Shown: in pieces, positions 19,268 through 29,109 of the stretch
Position numbering within the stretch: position 1 is the stretch's first letter
How the letters are laid out: every line of letters begins with the position of its first letter
Assembly: GCA_002831545.1 (NCBI GenBank)
Contig: CP025095.1
Coordinates: 2,108,001 to 2,172,000 of the forward strand
Direction of reading: 5' to 3'
Length of the DNA stretch: 64,000 nucleotides
Origin: Streptococcus suis
GTDB taxonomy: Bacteria > Bacillota > Bacilli > Lactobacillales > Streptococcaceae
Made by a program: the position numbers and the translations under genes
Notes under the pieces: generated by a model
Told to the model about the DNA's origin: nothing
The model's database searches: none
The model's input: the letters and a program-made list of their open reading frames with translations, nothing else

Positions 19268-19495
19268 AAATCTATTATAGGTTAGTTTTTGTTTTTTGAA
19301 TAGTATAAGACGTCTCAGAGCCAGTAACTTTAGTGTACTCTTTTTTTCAACATTTTCAACCCTAAAACTCACTATTATCAACATTTTTAGTCAAAAACAG
19401 AACTTAGTCTGAGACTAAATTCTGTTGATGTTATGCAGTTGTCTCAGTGTAACTTCTAGAAGGACGGGAACTAGAACTTACTTTGAGAATTTACC

Positions 19496-19806
19496 ATTGT
19501 TAAAAGAGTTCGTCAACAAGTCCTTATTTCTAGTTGTTGAGCTGAAATAGTCTATCCCCAGACTGTTTCACTCCCACCCCCGCACAGCTCAAAAGGTTCA
19601 GTGAACCTTTTGAGGTTGGAAATAGAGCGAACTTTGTTCGCAACAGTCGTAATGGTCAGATTTGGAGTGTAAAACACGAATTGCTGAGATTTGCTTCGCA
19701 AATACTATCTCCAACCTTTAACAGTCCACTGGACTGTTAAACCCAATCAACCACTGCGCTGAGATGTTGACCCGAACTCTGAGAAGCGTGGCTGGACTTT
19801 TTGCCC
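19496..19806. repeat. Composite hairpin repeat after der (right piece of the copy split by IS30)
   Basis: Non-coding and built of short palindromes joined by fixed spacers. Examples are CAGTCCACTGGACTG, TTTGCTTCGCAAA, AAAAGGTTCAGTGAACCTTTT and GCGAACTTTGTTCGC, with TATCTCCAACC-type spacers. Core blocks (CCCCCGCACAG, CAACCACTGCGCTGAGATGT, GGCTGG...TTTTTGCCCAGCC) recur at 25857, 31686 and 32148. The GGCTGGGC-AAAAA-GTCCAGCC end lies 4 bp past the der stop codon and can fold as a terminator-like hairpin. Confidence 0.85.
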
Positions 19807-19810
19807 AGCC

Positions 19811-21121
19811 TTACTTCCGTTTCCGTGCGATCAGATGAATCGGTGTCCCTTCAAATACAAAGGCCTTGCGGATTTGATTTTCCAAGAAACGCATATAGGA
19901 GAAGTGCATGAGCTCTTCTTCGTTGACAAAGACCACAAAGGTCGGTGGTTTAGTCGCAACCTGAGTCGCGTAGAAAATCTTGAGACGTTTGCCCTTGTCG
20001 GTCGGCGTCGGGTTAATAGCAATGGCGTCCATGATAACATCGTTGAGAACAGCCGATGGAATACGGGTATTCTGACTTTCACTGATAGCCTTGATCATCT
20101 CAGGCAACTTATGCAAGCGTTGTTTGGTCAAGGCTGACACAAAGATAATCGGTGCGTAAGACAAGTATTGGAACTGGTCACGAATATCGTCTTCCCACTG
20201 CTTCATGGTATGGTTGTCTTTTTCAAGCGTGTCCCACTTGTTGACTACGATAATCATCCCCTTACCAGCTTCATGGGCAAAACCTGCGATGCGTTTGTCA
20301 TACTCACGGATACCTTCTTCGGCATTGATAACCATCAATATGACATCTGAGCGTTCAATGGCACGCATGGCACGCATGACAGAGTATTTCTCCGTATTCT
20401 CATAGACCTTACCAGACTTGCGCATTCCTGCAGTGTCAATCATAGTAAACTCTTGACCTTCAGGGTCTGTAAAGTGCGTATCAATAGCATCACGAGTCGT
20501 TCCAGCAACAGGCGACGCAATCACGCGCTCTTCACCCAAAATAGCGTTAATCAAACTGGATTTACCAACGTTTGGACGACCAATCAAGCTGAACTTGATA
20601 ATATCTGGATTTTCTTCTGCTTCCTGAGCTGGTAGGTTTTCAATGATAGCGTCCAAGACATCCCCTGTTCCGATACCGTGTACAGAAGATACTGGATAAG
20701 GATCTCCAAGACCGAGTGAATAGAAATCGTAGATGTCATTCCGCATTTCAGGGTTATCGACTTTATTGACAACCAAAATAACTGGTTTGTTTGTCTTATA
20801 AAGGATACGCGATACATACTCGTCAGCATCCGTCACACCTTCTTTGCCTGATACAACAAAGACGATAACGTCTGCTTCATCCATAGCAATCTCAGCCTGA
20901 TGCTTGATTTGTTCCATGAAAGGTGCATCCACATCATCAATACCGCCTGTATCAATCAGGGAAAACTTACGGTTGAGCCACTCACCAGTAGCATAAATAC
21001 GGTCGCGGGTCACACCTTCCACGTCTTCTACGATAGAAATACGTTCCCCCGCAATACGGTTAAATAGTGTTGATTTACCAACGTTGGGACGGCCAACGAT
21101 GGCGATAGTTGGTAGAGCCAT
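19811..21121 (-). CDS. der: Ribosome-associated GTPase Der (EngA)
   Basis: Essential tandem GTPase needed for 50S subunit assembly. The 436-residue protein has two G domains, each with a P-loop GRPNVGKS (residues 8-15 and about 182-189), DTGG/DTAG switch motifs and NKVD/NKWD specificity motifs. A C-terminal KH-like domain (from about 350) completes the family architecture. It is flanked by hairpin repeats on both sides. Confidence 0.96.
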   Translation of the reverse strand: MALPTIAIVGRPNVGKSTLFNRIAGERISIVEDVEGVTRDRIYATGEWLNRKFSLIDTGGIDDVDAPFMEQIKHQAEIAMDEADVIVFVVSGKEGVTDADEYVSRILYKTNKPVILVVNKVDNPEMRNDIYDFYSLGLGDPYPVSSVHGIGTGDVLDAIIENLPAQEAEENPDIIKFSLIGRPNVGKSSLINAILGEERVIASPVAGTTRDAIDTHFTDPEGQEFTMIDTAGMRKSGKVYENTEKYSVMRAMRAIERSDVILMVINAEEGIREYDKRIAGFAHEAGKGMIIVVNKWDTLEKDNHTMKQWEDDIRDQFQYLSYAPIIFVSALTKQRLHKLPEMIKAISESQNTRIPSAVLNDVIMDAIAINPTPTDKGKRLKIFYATQVATKPPTFVVFVNEEELMHFSYMRFLENQIRKAFVFEGTPIHLIARKRK

Positions 21122-21164
21122 AGCTCCTCCTCTTCTAATATAGTCGTTTTCGTTTATCTTTTAT

Positions 21165-21350
21165 TACGTCGACGCATGAGGAAACTTCGTTTCCCTATTT
21201 CCAACTTCAAATAATGTCATCATTATTTGAACTCGCTTTGCCGTACTCCAGTACTGTCTGCAGCTTTTGATGTGAACTTGGTTCACTTTATCTCCAATCT
21301 CAAACTGTCTCCCAGACAGTTTGAGCGAGTACTAAAAGCAAATAAAAAGA
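21165..21350. repeat. Hairpin-module repeat between der and the nitroreductase gene
   Basis: A run of palindromes (GGAAACTTCGTTTCC; TTCAAATAATG..CATTATTTGAA; GTGAACTTGGTTCAC; CAAACTGTCTCCCAGACAGTTTG) separated by CTATTTCCAACT and TATCTCCAATCT. It has the same paired-hairpin grammar as the other repeats but lacks the CGCACAG and GCGCTGAGATG blocks, so it is a partial or rearranged copy. No coding potential seen. Confidence 0.7.
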
Positions 21351-21357
21351 CTATAAC

Positions 21358-22071
21358 TTACAATAGTTTATTTTTTTCTAATACAGCCCTCGTTTCAGGC
21401 TGCTCTGGCTGACCAAACTGGGCAACCATACGCTCAGACCAGGTTTCTGTCTGACGAGCTCCAGCATAGTCTGTCTGAACTTGGTCGTAGGCTTGGATTA
21501 CTTCCACGCCTTGCTCCACATATTCTTCCTGAAAGACAATGGTTTCACTTGCCAAACGTGGTTTAACAGGATGTTTTTGGGCTGGTCGACCCAGGGCAAT
21601 GCAGAAAATTGGATAGGTATAATCTGGCAAGTTGAACAGCTCTGCTATTGCCAAGGCCTTATGGCGAATCATACCGATAAATACGCCACCGTAACCTAAG
21701 CTTTCCGCTGCCAAGAGGGCGTTTTGCTCTGCTAGGCTCGCATCAACAGAAGAAATCAGGAGATTCTCTGTTCCTTTGGCATCAAAGTCTGAACCATGGA
21801 GTTGAGCCGCCTTGCTGGCACGATTATGGTCGCCCACAAAAACCAGAATAGCCTGAGCCTGTAAAATAGCTGGCTGAGGCACCAGGTCATAGAGAGCCTG
21901 TTTTTTCTCCTCCGATTGCACCACAATGATGGAATAAGACTGGAAATTCTTCCAGCTAGACGCAGCTCGCCCAGCTGATATAATAGCTTGCAAATGTTCC
22001 GCCTCAATGGGCTCTTCCGTAAAACGACGGACGGAAGTATGGTTCAGCATCAAATCAATGGTTTCATTCAT
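21358..22071 (-). CDS. Nitroreductase-family flavin oxidoreductase
   Basis: Predicted 237-residue FMN-dependent NAD(P)H oxidoreductase of the NfsA/FRP subgroup. Features are TSVRRFTEEPIE (FMN phosphate-binding Arg pair), AASSWKNFQSYSIIVV, the central SLGYGGVFIGMIR and the C-terminal RPAQKHPVKPRLASETIVF. The substrate (quinone, nitro compound or flavin) is not predictable. The start overlaps the dnaI stop as ATGA, so it is translationally coupled to the replication-loader operon. Confidence 0.85.
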   Translation of the reverse strand: MNETIDLMLNHTSVRRFTEEPIEAEHLQAIISAGRAASSWKNFQSYSIIVVQSEEKKQALYDLVPQPAILQAQAILVFVGDHNRASKAAQLHGSDFDAKGTENLLISSVDASLAEQNALLAAESLGYGGVFIGMIRHKALAIAELFNLPDYTYPIFCIALGRPAQKHPVKPRLASETIVFQEEYVEQGVEVIQAYDQVQTDYAGARQTETWSERMVAQFGQPEQPETRAVLEKNKLL

Positions 22072-22967
22072 CGGCGGTTATTTCCTTTCAAATGCAAATC
22101 GCGAGCCAGATAGCGAATCCGCTCCATTACCCGTTTGGCCTGCCAGGTCTCATCACCAGACTTACCAGAGGCGAAATGACGCTCCAAATCATCAAAGGAG
22201 AAATTGGAGGTAAAGAAGGTCGGCAGATTTTCCTGCATGCGGTATTGAAGAATGACCTGCAGCACATCGTCACGTACCCAAGGACTATGTTGCTCCGCTC
22301 CGATGTCATCTAGCACCAAGACCTGAGCCATCTTGATTTCATCAATTCGCTCCTTGACAGAACCATCTTTGATGGCATTTTTTATGTCTACCACAAAGGT
22401 TGGATAATGAAGCATAGTGGTTGATTGAAGATGAGTCTTAGACAAGAGATTGGCTAAATAAGCCATCAAATAACTTTTTCCAATACCGAAATTGCCATAG
22501 ATGTAGAGGCCTTTTGGTTTTTCCTCAAATCGTTTGACAAAATCTGCAATAGCCAGCATGACTTCCACACGATTTTCATCACTCTTATCAATATCCGCCA
22601 CTGTTACATTCTTCAAACTCGCAGGCATATTGATGAGCTGGATACGGTTCTTGATAGCTTCCAAACGACGGTATTCGACCAATTCTTCTGTCTCAAGATA
22701 AGAAACATCCGCATAGCCCTCATTCATGACTAAAACCGGTTGATAGCCTTTTGCAATATAAGTCTCATCCTGCTTGACAAAGAGGTCGCGCTGACTGATA
22801 TATTCCAAAAACTTGGAAATGGAGAGTGTGATTTCCTGCTGGGTCAAACCTTCTTTTTTGATAAAAGCAGCGACTTCAGGATCACTCACTATCTCCTGAT
22901 AGAGTTGCTGATAAGATTTTGGACTTGGATTGGTTGTTTGCGACAACCTGTCTTGAACTGATTTCAT
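22068..22967 (-). CDS. dnaI: Primosomal helicase loader DnaI
   Basis: AAA+ ATPase that loads the replicative helicase DnaC at oriC and restart sites. The 299-residue protein has the N-terminal helicase-binding domain and an AAA+ domain with Walker A YGNFGIGKSYL and Walker B VLVLDDIGAEQ, then sensor motifs (FFTSNFSFDDLERH) and the Arg finger region AKRVMERIRYL. It overlaps dnaB at TGATG and the downstream nitroreductase at ATGA. Confidence 0.93.
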   Translation of the reverse strand: MKSVQDRLSQTTNPSPKSYQQLYQEIVSDPEVAAFIKKEGLTQQEITLSISKFLEYISQRDLFVKQDETYIAKGYQPVLVMNEGYADVSYLETEELVEYRRLEAIKNRIQLINMPASLKNVTVADIDKSDENRVEVMLAIADFVKRFEEKPKGLYIYGNFGIGKSYLMAYLANLLSKTHLQSTTMLHYPTFVVDIKNAIKDGSVKERIDEIKMAQVLVLDDIGAEQHSPWVRDDVLQVILQYRMQENLPTFFTSNFSFDDLERHFASGKSGDETWQAKRVMERIRYLARDLHLKGNNRR

Positions 22968-24118
22968 CAGCTACCTCCTTTGTTTTCCATTTCTTCTAAT
23001 TCACGATAAAGAGCCGCCAGCTTGGCTTGACCTTCCTGCGTTTGTCCTTGCTGAACCTCTTCCTTACTCCACTCAGGCACATTGCTTTTCTGTGGCTGGC
23101 TAGACTTGGTAACAACTTGACCCGTCTTCAACTCTCTTAGGTAAAGAACAGCTGCCTCTGCACTGCCAATTCCCTTGTAGGAAAAATCATTGCCCAGCTT
23201 CATAGCGTATTTTTCATTTAGATTGGCTGAGTCGACCTTATTAAAGGTATAGAGAACCAAGACATTGATAACTTCGTCAAGCAGACCCAAATTGGCCAAA
23301 TCCGTCAAGCATTTTCGTTCTGTTGCGGTCACTGCTGCCTTCCGTTGCTCCTTGATAAAGGACAGGAAGGTTAGGCTGGATTTTGATTTCGCTTCACGAA
23401 CAATGGCTTGTTCTTGGGCAGTGAGATTGGTGCTTTCTGTTGGCAATGACTGACGTGACTGCTGCAAGCGTTTGGTCGAGATCGTCTGTCCAATAGCTGT
23501 TGCTTTAGCCTGCCGATAGGTTTCCAACCAGGTCCACCCTGCCTGCTCTGCTATGTAACTAAGCGCAATAATATCCTCAGCTTCATCCTGAAAAAGAAGC
23601 TTATCTTTAGCCATTAATGCCTTGAAGGCAGACCAGTCAAAATCATGTTTCGGTTCAAAAACAACTGGAGCCTGCCCATCCATGGTAAAGACCTGAGAAA
23701 ATGTTTTTGAAATATTTTGTTCTTGATTGGGTTGGTGAACAAGCAGATTCTCCATACTTGACTCCCCAATCTTCCTTGCCAACAAGTTCTTATACAAGGG
23801 TTTCGCTAGAAAACTTTTTACGGTCAGAGGGGCTTGTAGCGCCAAACCTGTTAATTCATCTGCACGATAGAGTTCTAGGAGCCTCATGGCAGTCAGAACA
23901 TCCAGAGCCTTCTCCAAACGATTCATTCCAAAATCCATGTGATTGAGAATGACAGTCCATTTGTAACGTCCTTGCCCTTGATCGGCAAAACTATAAAAGT
24001 AATAATAAAGCGCTAATGCATCAAAACCGATAATCGGCTGGTAGCATTGGCTAAGACTGACAATATCAGGTGTAAACGGGCTGATTTTTATATAGGCAAA
24101 TAAATCATTTGGTTTCAT
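22967..24118 (-). CDS. dnaB: Replication initiation/membrane attachment protein DnaB (Gram-positive type)
   Basis: Helicase co-loader acting with DnaD and DnaI, not the E. coli helicase of the same name. The 383-residue protein has an N-terminal winged-helix oligomerisation domain ([36 protein letters not shown]) and the DnaB/DnaD C-terminal helical domain ending in the YxxxIxxW-like region. Its start overlaps the nrdR stop by 14 bp, the standard Firmicute nrdR-dnaB-dnaI order. Confidence 0.9.
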   Translation of the reverse strand: MKPNDLFAYIKISPFTPDIVSLSQCYQPIIGFDALALYYYFYSFADQGQGRYKWTVILNHMDFGMNRLEKALDVLTAMRLLELYRADELTGLALQAPLTVKSFLAKPLYKNLLARKIGESSMENLLVHQPNQEQNISKTFSQVFTMDGQAPVVFEPKHDFDWSAFKALMAKDKLLFQDEAEDIIALSYIAEQAGWTWLETYRQAKATAIGQTISTKRLQQSRQSLPTESTNLTAQEQAIVREAKSKSSLTFLSFIKEQRKAAVTATERKCLTDLANLGLLDEVINVLVLYTFNKVDSANLNEKYAMKLGNDFSYKGIGSAEAAVLYLRELKTGQVVTKSSQPQKSNVPEWSKEEVQQGQTQEGQAKLAALYRELEEMENKGGS

Positions 24119-24596
24119 CTTTTTTTTCCGGTTTTACCTTACTTCCTTTGGAAATCATCTGTTTAAGCAAATTTTCTAGCTCTCCAACATCTTTGAAAGA
24201 ACGATAAACCGATGCAAAACGCACATAGGTGATTTCATCCAATTCGACCAATTCTTCCATTACCAAATTCCCAATGACATCGGATTCTATTTCACTATCA
24301 CCTTGTGCTCGAACCTTCTGTTCAATCCGATTCACCACTTCATCAATATCATCGGTTGACACAGGGCGCTTTTGAGCAGAACGAATAATCCCATTGAAAA
24401 TCTTTTCACGTGAAAACTGCTCTCTAGTTCCGTCTTTTTTCACAACGACTAGAGTTTTCTCTTCAATCCGTTCATAGGTGGTAAAACGTTGACCACATTG
24501 GTCGCAGGAACGACGACGACGGATGGTATTGCCATCTTCAGCCTGACGACTATCAATGACACTTGATTTCAAACTCTGACATTTTGGACAACGCAT
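24105..24596 (-). CDS. nrdR: Transcriptional repressor NrdR
   Basis: Zn- and nucleotide-binding repressor of ribonucleotide reductase genes. The 163-residue protein has the zinc ribbon (MRCPKCQS ... [13 protein letters not shown]) and the ATP-cone (about 49-139: [30 protein letters not shown]). Length is slightly over the typical 150-160 because of a basic tail, [14 protein letters not shown]. It leads the dnaB-dnaI operon. Confidence 0.95.
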   Translation of the reverse strand: MRCPKCQSLKSSVIDSRQAEDGNTIRRRRSCDQCGQRFTTYERIEEKTLVVVKKDGTREQFSREKIFNGIIRSAQKRPVSTDDIDEVVNRIEQKVRAQGDSEIESDVIGNLVMEELVELDEITYVRFASVYRSFKDVGELENLLKQMISKGSKVKPEKKDETK

Positions 24597-24667
24597 ACTC
24601 TTTCTCCTACATAAACTTTATCACTTCAGTATAGCATAAAAATGACAAAAATAAAAGAAAGCGAGAA

Positions 24668-25798
24668 TTACTCACTTTCTACCAATAATTCACCTTGCTT
24701 CTTCAATCGACTGGCAACCCATTCACGAACCAGGCGGTAGACAACCGCAAAAATTGGGGTAAAGAAGACCATACCAAGTAGACCAAACAAATTACCACCA
24801 ATCAAGGCTGCAGCCAGGGTAAAGAGAGTCGGAAGACCAACTGATTGACCAACCACGCGCGGGTAAATCACATTCCCTTCAATCAACTGAAGAATCTGGA
24901 AGAGCACGATAGACCAGAGTGCCAAGAGCGGATTTTGTACCGCCACAAAGAGAGCACTAATCAAACACGCTGAAAAGGGACCGATATAAGGTACAAACGA
25001 TAGGACCCCAGCCAAAATACCAGCCATGCTGGCATAAGGAATTCCTGAGAGCGAATAACTAACAAAGACAAGTATCCCAATGATACATGCCTCAACAATC
25101 TGACTCATCAAGAATCGGTCATAGGTATCAACAATAACTTCTCCAATATAGTTCACTACTCTGACAGCCTTCTCTGGCAAGGTAGCCTGCAAGAACTTTC
25201 TCGTCATCGCCTGCAAGTGTTCCTTGCTCCCTAAAATCGCTAGAGTGAAGAAGAAAGCCATTATCAACGTCATAGTGTTCGAAAAAATCCCCGTCACATT
25301 GGACACCAAGCCAGATAAAATCGGTGTGACCAAACTTGAAATAAGTGTTAAATTCTTCAACTGATCCAAAAAGCTGGCAATCTGGTCTCCGATTTGTCCC
25401 GACAAAAGACCATTTGATTCAAGAAAATTAGTTAGGGCATTTACCGATTTTGGAATGGCTGTGCTGCTAACCGAAACCAGTTCTGAAACAGTCGTCACCA
25501 ATGTAGGAAGAACAATCACCACCAGTCCTGTCACAATTAAAGCAAATCCAATTAATACTCCAACAATTGCCAAAGACCGCTTGGATTTCTTTAAAAAAGA
25601 AATTTTTTCAAACTGATCTTCTAATTTTTTCATGGGAACATTGAGAATAAAGGCAAAAATAGCTCCAATAAAAAGCGAATTCATACTGCCTAATAATTGT
25701 TGAATAGCCCCATAAATACTAGACCAGTTGAGAACAGCTAACAATGTCGCTCCAGATAAGAGTATCAATATGACTTTTTCTTTAAATGATGTATTCAT
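24668..25798 (-). CDS. AI-2E family transporter-like permease
   Basis: A 376-residue polytopic membrane protein with about eight helices. The AI-2E/PerM signature regions are present: SQIVEACIIGILVFVSYSLSGIPYASMAGILAGVLSFVPYIGP and the later EGNVIYPRVVGQSVGLPTLFTL. Despite the family name, most members have other or unknown cargo, including Na+/H+ antiport, so no substrate is claimed. Monocistronic, followed by the nrdR operon. Confidence 0.88.
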   Translation of the reverse strand: MNTSFKEKVILILLSGATLLAVLNWSSIYGAIQQLLGSMNSLFIGAIFAFILNVPMKKLEDQFEKISFLKKSKRSLAIVGVLIGFALIVTGLVVIVLPTLVTTVSELVSVSSTAIPKSVNALTNFLESNGLLSGQIGDQIASFLDQLKNLTLISSLVTPILSGLVSNVTGIFSNTMTLIMAFFFTLAILGSKEHLQAMTRKFLQATLPEKAVRVVNYIGEVIVDTYDRFLMSQIVEACIIGILVFVSYSLSGIPYASMAGILAGVLSFVPYIGPFSACLISALFVAVQNPLLALWSIVLFQILQLIEGNVIYPRVVGQSVGLPTLFTLAAALIGGNLFGLLGMVFFTPIFAVVYRLVREWVASRLKKQGELLVESE

Positions 25799-25856
25799 AA
25801 CTTTTCCATTCTTACTTATTGGCTATTATTTTATCACACGCTTATAGAAAAAGAAA

Positions 25857-26262
25857 GAGGGGCTGGACAAAAAGACCAACCTCTCTTTTCAAAGTTCGTG
25901 TCAATATCTCAGCGCAGTGGTTGATTGGGTTTAACAGTCCAGTGGACTGTTAAAGGTTGGAGATAAGATTTGCGAAGCAAATCTCAGAAGTTCGCGTTTC
26001 ACACTCAAAATCTGACCTCTACGACTGATGCGAACAGAGTTCGCTTCATCTCCAACCTCAAACTATCTCCCAGACAGTTTTGTAGCGAACTTTGTTCGTT
26101 CTATTTCCAACTTCCAACTGTCCCCCAGACAGTTGGAACTATGCGGGGTGGGAGTGAAACAGTCTGGGAATAGACTGTTTCAGCTCGACAACTAGAAATA
26201 AAGACTTGTTGACGAACTCATTTTTGAAAAATAGAGTTCTTTCCCGCTCCCCTCTCTACTCT
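25857..26262. repeat. Largest composite hairpin repeat of the window
   Basis: About 400 bp of non-coding DNA between the AI-2E gene and ritR. It contains every module seen elsewhere: GGGCTGGACAAAAAG end, GCGCAGTGGTTGATTGGG, CAGTCCAGTGGACTG, TTTGCGAAGCAAA, AACTGTCTCCCAGACAGTT-type palindromes, the GTGAAACAGTCTGGGAATAG block, and the GAACTC/GAGTTC end hairpin with GGGAGCGGGAAAG. It appears to be the fullest copy. The GGGAGCGGG end lies next to the ritR stop. Confidence 0.85.
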
Positions 26263-26265
26263 AAA

Positions 26266-26955
26266 TCAATCGCGCATGGCATATCCGACACCACGAACTG
26301 TTTTTATATATGAATCTTGATGTGGCAAATCCAGTTTACCACGTAGATAGCGAATATATACATCGACGACATTGGTCTCAGAAGCCGCTTCATATTTCCA
26401 AACACGCTCAAGAAGTTGTTCTCGACTAACAGGCTCTGGGCTATTCATTAAGGTTGCCAACAGATCATACTCTCGGCGGGTCAAATTAATCAATTCATCA
26501 CCTCGAGTCACTGTTCGATTTTGAAAATCAACCTTCAAATCACGATAGGCCGCATGCATGTGAACCTGTTTACAGTTATTGTCAATAAAATCACGACCAC
26601 GAAAAATCGCAGAGATTTGCTCCACTAAATCACTGATGACAAAGGGCTTCACCACGTAGGAAACAGCATAAGAGAGGACTTCTTCCCCATATTGACTAAC
26701 TTCTGTCGGCTCAACTACCACAATCATGACCGTGGCTGGTTTTATCGCTAATAGTTCTGTAGCCAATTCCTTGCTGGACATGTCTGAAAGCTGAAAACTC
26801 ATCAGAATCAAGTCAAAATCCGTTTCATGTGCCAAGGACATAGCCTCTTTCCCTGTCGATGCATAATCAACAAGATAGTCTTTTTTCTGCAATTCCATGG
26901 AAACAAAATGCGAGAGATTGCGTTCTTTACCAGCAATCAAAATTTTCTTAGCCAT
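26266..26955 (-). CDS. ritR: Atypical orphan response regulator, RitR orthologue
   Basis: OmpR-type DNA-binding protein of 229 residues: a degenerate receiver domain (1-120), linker, and winged helix (about 135-228, TRREYDLLATLM ... TNVVDVYIRYLRGKL ... VRGVGYAMRD). The phosphoacceptor Asp53 is Ser (DFDLILMSFQLSDM) and the acidic pocket is lost (LIAGKERN), so it cannot be phosphorylated in the usual way. Cys128 (RDFIDNNCKQ) matches the redox-sensing Cys128 of pneumococcal RitR. Location right after gnd is the same as in pneumococcus, where RitR controls iron uptake and oxidative defence. No partner kinase is nearby. Confidence 0.88.
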   Translation of the reverse strand: MAKKILIAGKERNLSHFVSMELQKKDYLVDYASTGKEAMSLAHETDFDLILMSFQLSDMSSKELATELLAIKPATVMIVVVEPTEVSQYGEEVLSYAVSYVVKPFVISDLVEQISAIFRGRDFIDNNCKQVHMHAAYRDLKVDFQNRTVTRGDELINLTRREYDLLATLMNSPEPVSREQLLERVWKYEAASETNVVDVYIRYLRGKLDLPHQDSYIKTVRGVGYAMRD

Positions 26956-27012
26956 TGTCCATCCTTTTCTATTCTTTCAAATGGTGTAGGAATCGTATTA
27001 TGACTAGAAAGA

Positions 27013-27031
27013 AGGGCGCTTCCACGCCCAT
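27013..27031 (-). terminator. Terminator between gnd and ritR
   Basis: GATGGGCG TGGAAG CGCCCTTC hairpin followed by TTTC on the minus strand, directly after the gnd stop. ritR starts 58 nt further on, so it depends on read-through or its own promoter. Confidence 0.75.
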
Positions 27032-27036
27032 CTTTT

Positions 27037-28464
27037 CTATTTTGATTCGCTATACCAGTCGTAATGGAAGATTCCTTCTTTATCTTTACGGTTATAAGTG
27101 TGAGCACCAAAGTAGTCACGTTGTGCTTGAATCAAGTTCGCTGGCAAGTTTTCAGCACGGTAGCTATCGAAGTAGGTAATAGCTGCTGAGAATGTTGGTA
27201 CAGGAACTCCTGCTTGAACTGCCAAGGCAACAACATCACGAACTGCCTGTTGATACTTAGCTGTTACATCAAGGAAGTACTCATCCAAGAGCAAGTTTGC
27301 CAAGTCTTCATCACGTCCGTAGGCATCTGTGATTTTTTGCAAGAAGCGAGCGCGGATGATACAACCTGCACGCCAGATTTTTGCGATTTCACCAAATGGC
27401 AAGTTCCAGTTGTTTTCTTTTGATGCTACGCGCAACTGTGCAAAACCTTGTGCATAAGACATGATTTTTGAGAAGTACAACGCTTGACGGATTTTTTCTA
27501 CCAATTCAGCCTTGTCGCCTTCGTATGCAAACGGAGCTGGTTTTGGAAGGACCTTGCTTGCTGCTACACGCTCATCTTTGTAAGTTGAGATATAACGAGC
27601 AAATACAGATTCTGTAATCAATGACAATGGCACACCCAAGTCAAGTGATGATTGGCTTGTCCATTTACCAGTTCCCTTGTTACCAGCCGCATCCAAAATG
27701 TAGTCAACGATTGGTCCATCTTGACCTTGATCGTCTTTACGTTTCAAAATATCTGCTGTGATTTCAATCAAGTAGCTATCCAATTCGCCTTTGTTCCACT
27801 CAGTAAAGATGTCAGCCATTTCATCCACTGACAAACCGAGCAAGTGTTGCATGAGGTCATAAGACTCCGCAATCAATTGCATGTCGCCATACTCGATACC
27901 GTTGTGTACCATTTTTACGTAGTGACCAGCTCCATCTGGACCGATATAAGTCACACATGGTGCTCCATCTTCTGGTGCTTTTGCTGAAATTTCTTCCAAG
28001 ACATCTGCCACCAATTCGTAAGCTTCTTTTTGACCACCAGGCATGATAGATGGACCTTCAAGGGCTCCTTTTTCACCACCAGATACACCTGTACCGATGA
28101 AGTTAATACCTGAGTTTGCCAATTCTTTTGAACGACGGATAGTGTCTTCGTAGAAAGTATTACCACCATCGATCAAGATGTCACCTTCATCCAAGTGTGG
28201 CAAGAGCGCTTGAATGGTTGCATCTGTACCAGGACCAGCTTGAACCATAAGCATGATGCGACGTGGTTTTTCGATAGATGCCACAAAGCTTTCCACATCG
28301 TAACTTGGTACCAAGTTTTTGCCTGGATTGCTTGCAACAACATCTTCTGTTTTATCAGCAGAGCGGTTGTAAATAGCTACTGAGTAGCCACGTGATTCAA
28401 CGTTAAGTGCAAGGTTGCGGCCCATAACGGCCATCCCTACAACACCAAAATTTGCTTTAGTCAT
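27037..28464 (-). CDS. gnd: 6-phosphogluconate dehydrogenase, decarboxylating
   Basis: Oxidises 6-phosphogluconate to ribulose-5-phosphate with NADP+, the main NADPH-making step of the oxidative pentose phosphate pathway. At 475 residues the length is canonical. The dinucleotide fold is [15 protein letters not shown], the substrate motif is [21 protein letters not shown], and the catalytic Lys/Glu region is [21 protein letters not shown]. Codon usage suggests high expression. Upstream of ritR. Confidence 0.96.
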   Translation of the reverse strand: MTKANFGVVGMAVMGRNLALNVESRGYSVAIYNRSADKTEDVVASNPGKNLVPSYDVESFVASIEKPRRIMLMVQAGPGTDATIQALLPHLDEGDILIDGGNTFYEDTIRRSKELANSGINFIGTGVSGGEKGALEGPSIMPGGQKEAYELVADVLEEISAKAPEDGAPCVTYIGPDGAGHYVKMVHNGIEYGDMQLIAESYDLMQHLLGLSVDEMADIFTEWNKGELDSYLIEITADILKRKDDQGQDGPIVDYILDAAGNKGTGKWTSQSSLDLGVPLSLITESVFARYISTYKDERVAASKVLPKPAPFAYEGDKAELVEKIRQALYFSKIMSYAQGFAQLRVASKENNWNLPFGEIAKIWRAGCIIRARFLQKITDAYGRDEDLANLLLDEYFLDVTAKYQQAVRDVVALAVQAGVPVPTFSAAITYFDSYRAENLPANLIQAQRDYFGAHTYNRKDKEGIFHYDWYSESK

Positions 28465-28560
28465 TTGTTTACTCCTCTAATTTGTATCCCCTTCATTATA
28501 CACCGAATGGGGAAAGTTGACAAGAATTTTCAGATAATTTAACTATCTTGCCAATCTGAG

Positions 28561-29100
28561 TTAGTCCTCATCTCCAAATAACCCTTGTAATTGGGCAAAA
28601 GGACTATTGGCTTCTTTTTTCTCTTGAGCTTTTTGTTGAAAATCTTCCTCAGTCATTAAAGCCCAAGCTTGACCAGATGGTAGGTCGGTTCCTGCCTCTT
28701 CCTCCGGTGTCAATACCTTGATAGGAATGGCTAGGAGAATATTATCTGCTACACTCTCATCAAGGACAATGTGGTCATCTTCTACTACCAGTACCATATC
28801 CTCATCAATCAAATCTTGTTCTTTAAGAACTGCTTCATTGGCAACAAAAAGTTCATTGACGTTTTGGACCTCATGCAAAACAACTGGTTTCAGAGAACGA
28901 CTGGATGCCAAGGTAATATCATAAGTCATCTGATAGTCCAAGAAAAAGAAACCTGATTCAAAGCGGATATTTCCAGTGACTTGGACTGGCGCCAAGCCTA
29001 GAACTTCACCATTTCGAGCTTGCAATTCTTCCTGTAAATCCAAGGTTTTATCAAAGGAGATTCCATCTGGATTTTTCTGAATATCGTAAATATGAAACAT
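28561..29100 (-). CDS. DUF177/YceD family protein
   Basis: A 179-residue acidic protein of the YceD family, linked in bacteria and plastids to 23S rRNA maturation. The N-terminal half is a beta-rich domain (GLAPVQVTGNIRFESGFFFLDYQMTYDITL). The C-terminus has the IVLDESVADNILLAIPIKVL core and an acidic tail. In many genomes it precedes rpmF, which is not here. It ends an apparent trxB-yceD run with only 9 bp to the upstream trxB stop. Confidence 0.8.
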   Translation of the reverse strand: MFHIYDIQKNPDGISFDKTLDLQEELQARNGEVLGLAPVQVTGNIRFESGFFFLDYQMTYDITLASSRSLKPVVLHEVQNVNELFVANEAVLKEQDLIDEDMVLVVEDDHIVLDESVADNILLAIPIKVLTPEEEAGTDLPSGQAWALMTEEDFQQKAQEKKEANSPFAQLQGLFGDED

Positions 29101-29109
29101 TGTATTCCC

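Larger units (their letters stand above)
18206..19303 (-). mobile_element. IS630-family element, copy 1 (1098 bp), nested in the IS30 element
   Basis: TA dinucleotides flank the element (18204-18205, 19304-19305), the IS630/mariner signature. The terminal repeats start CTCAACAAAAATCAAAAGC and CTATTCAAAAAACAAAAAC. Length is exactly that of copy 2 at 51332-52429, and the two translated ORFs are identical between copies, pointing to recent transposition. It lies downstream of the IS30 transposase and does not break it. Confidence 0.92.
16853..19495 (+). mobile_element. IS30-family element, interrupted by an IS630 copy, with 13-bp target duplication
   Basis: The outer 25-bp inverted repeats (16853-16877, 19471-19495) differ at only two positions and share CAAAGTAAGTTCTAG. 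They are flanked by the same 13 bp, ATTGTTAAAAGAG (16840-16852 and 19496-19508). Removing the nested IS630 element leaves about 1.54 kb, longer than a minimal IS30. Additional internal copies of the AAAGTAAGTTCTA motif lie near 16921-16937 and 18189-18202, so the right terminus could instead have been at 18202, but only the outer pair has matching flanks. Confidence 0.8.
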
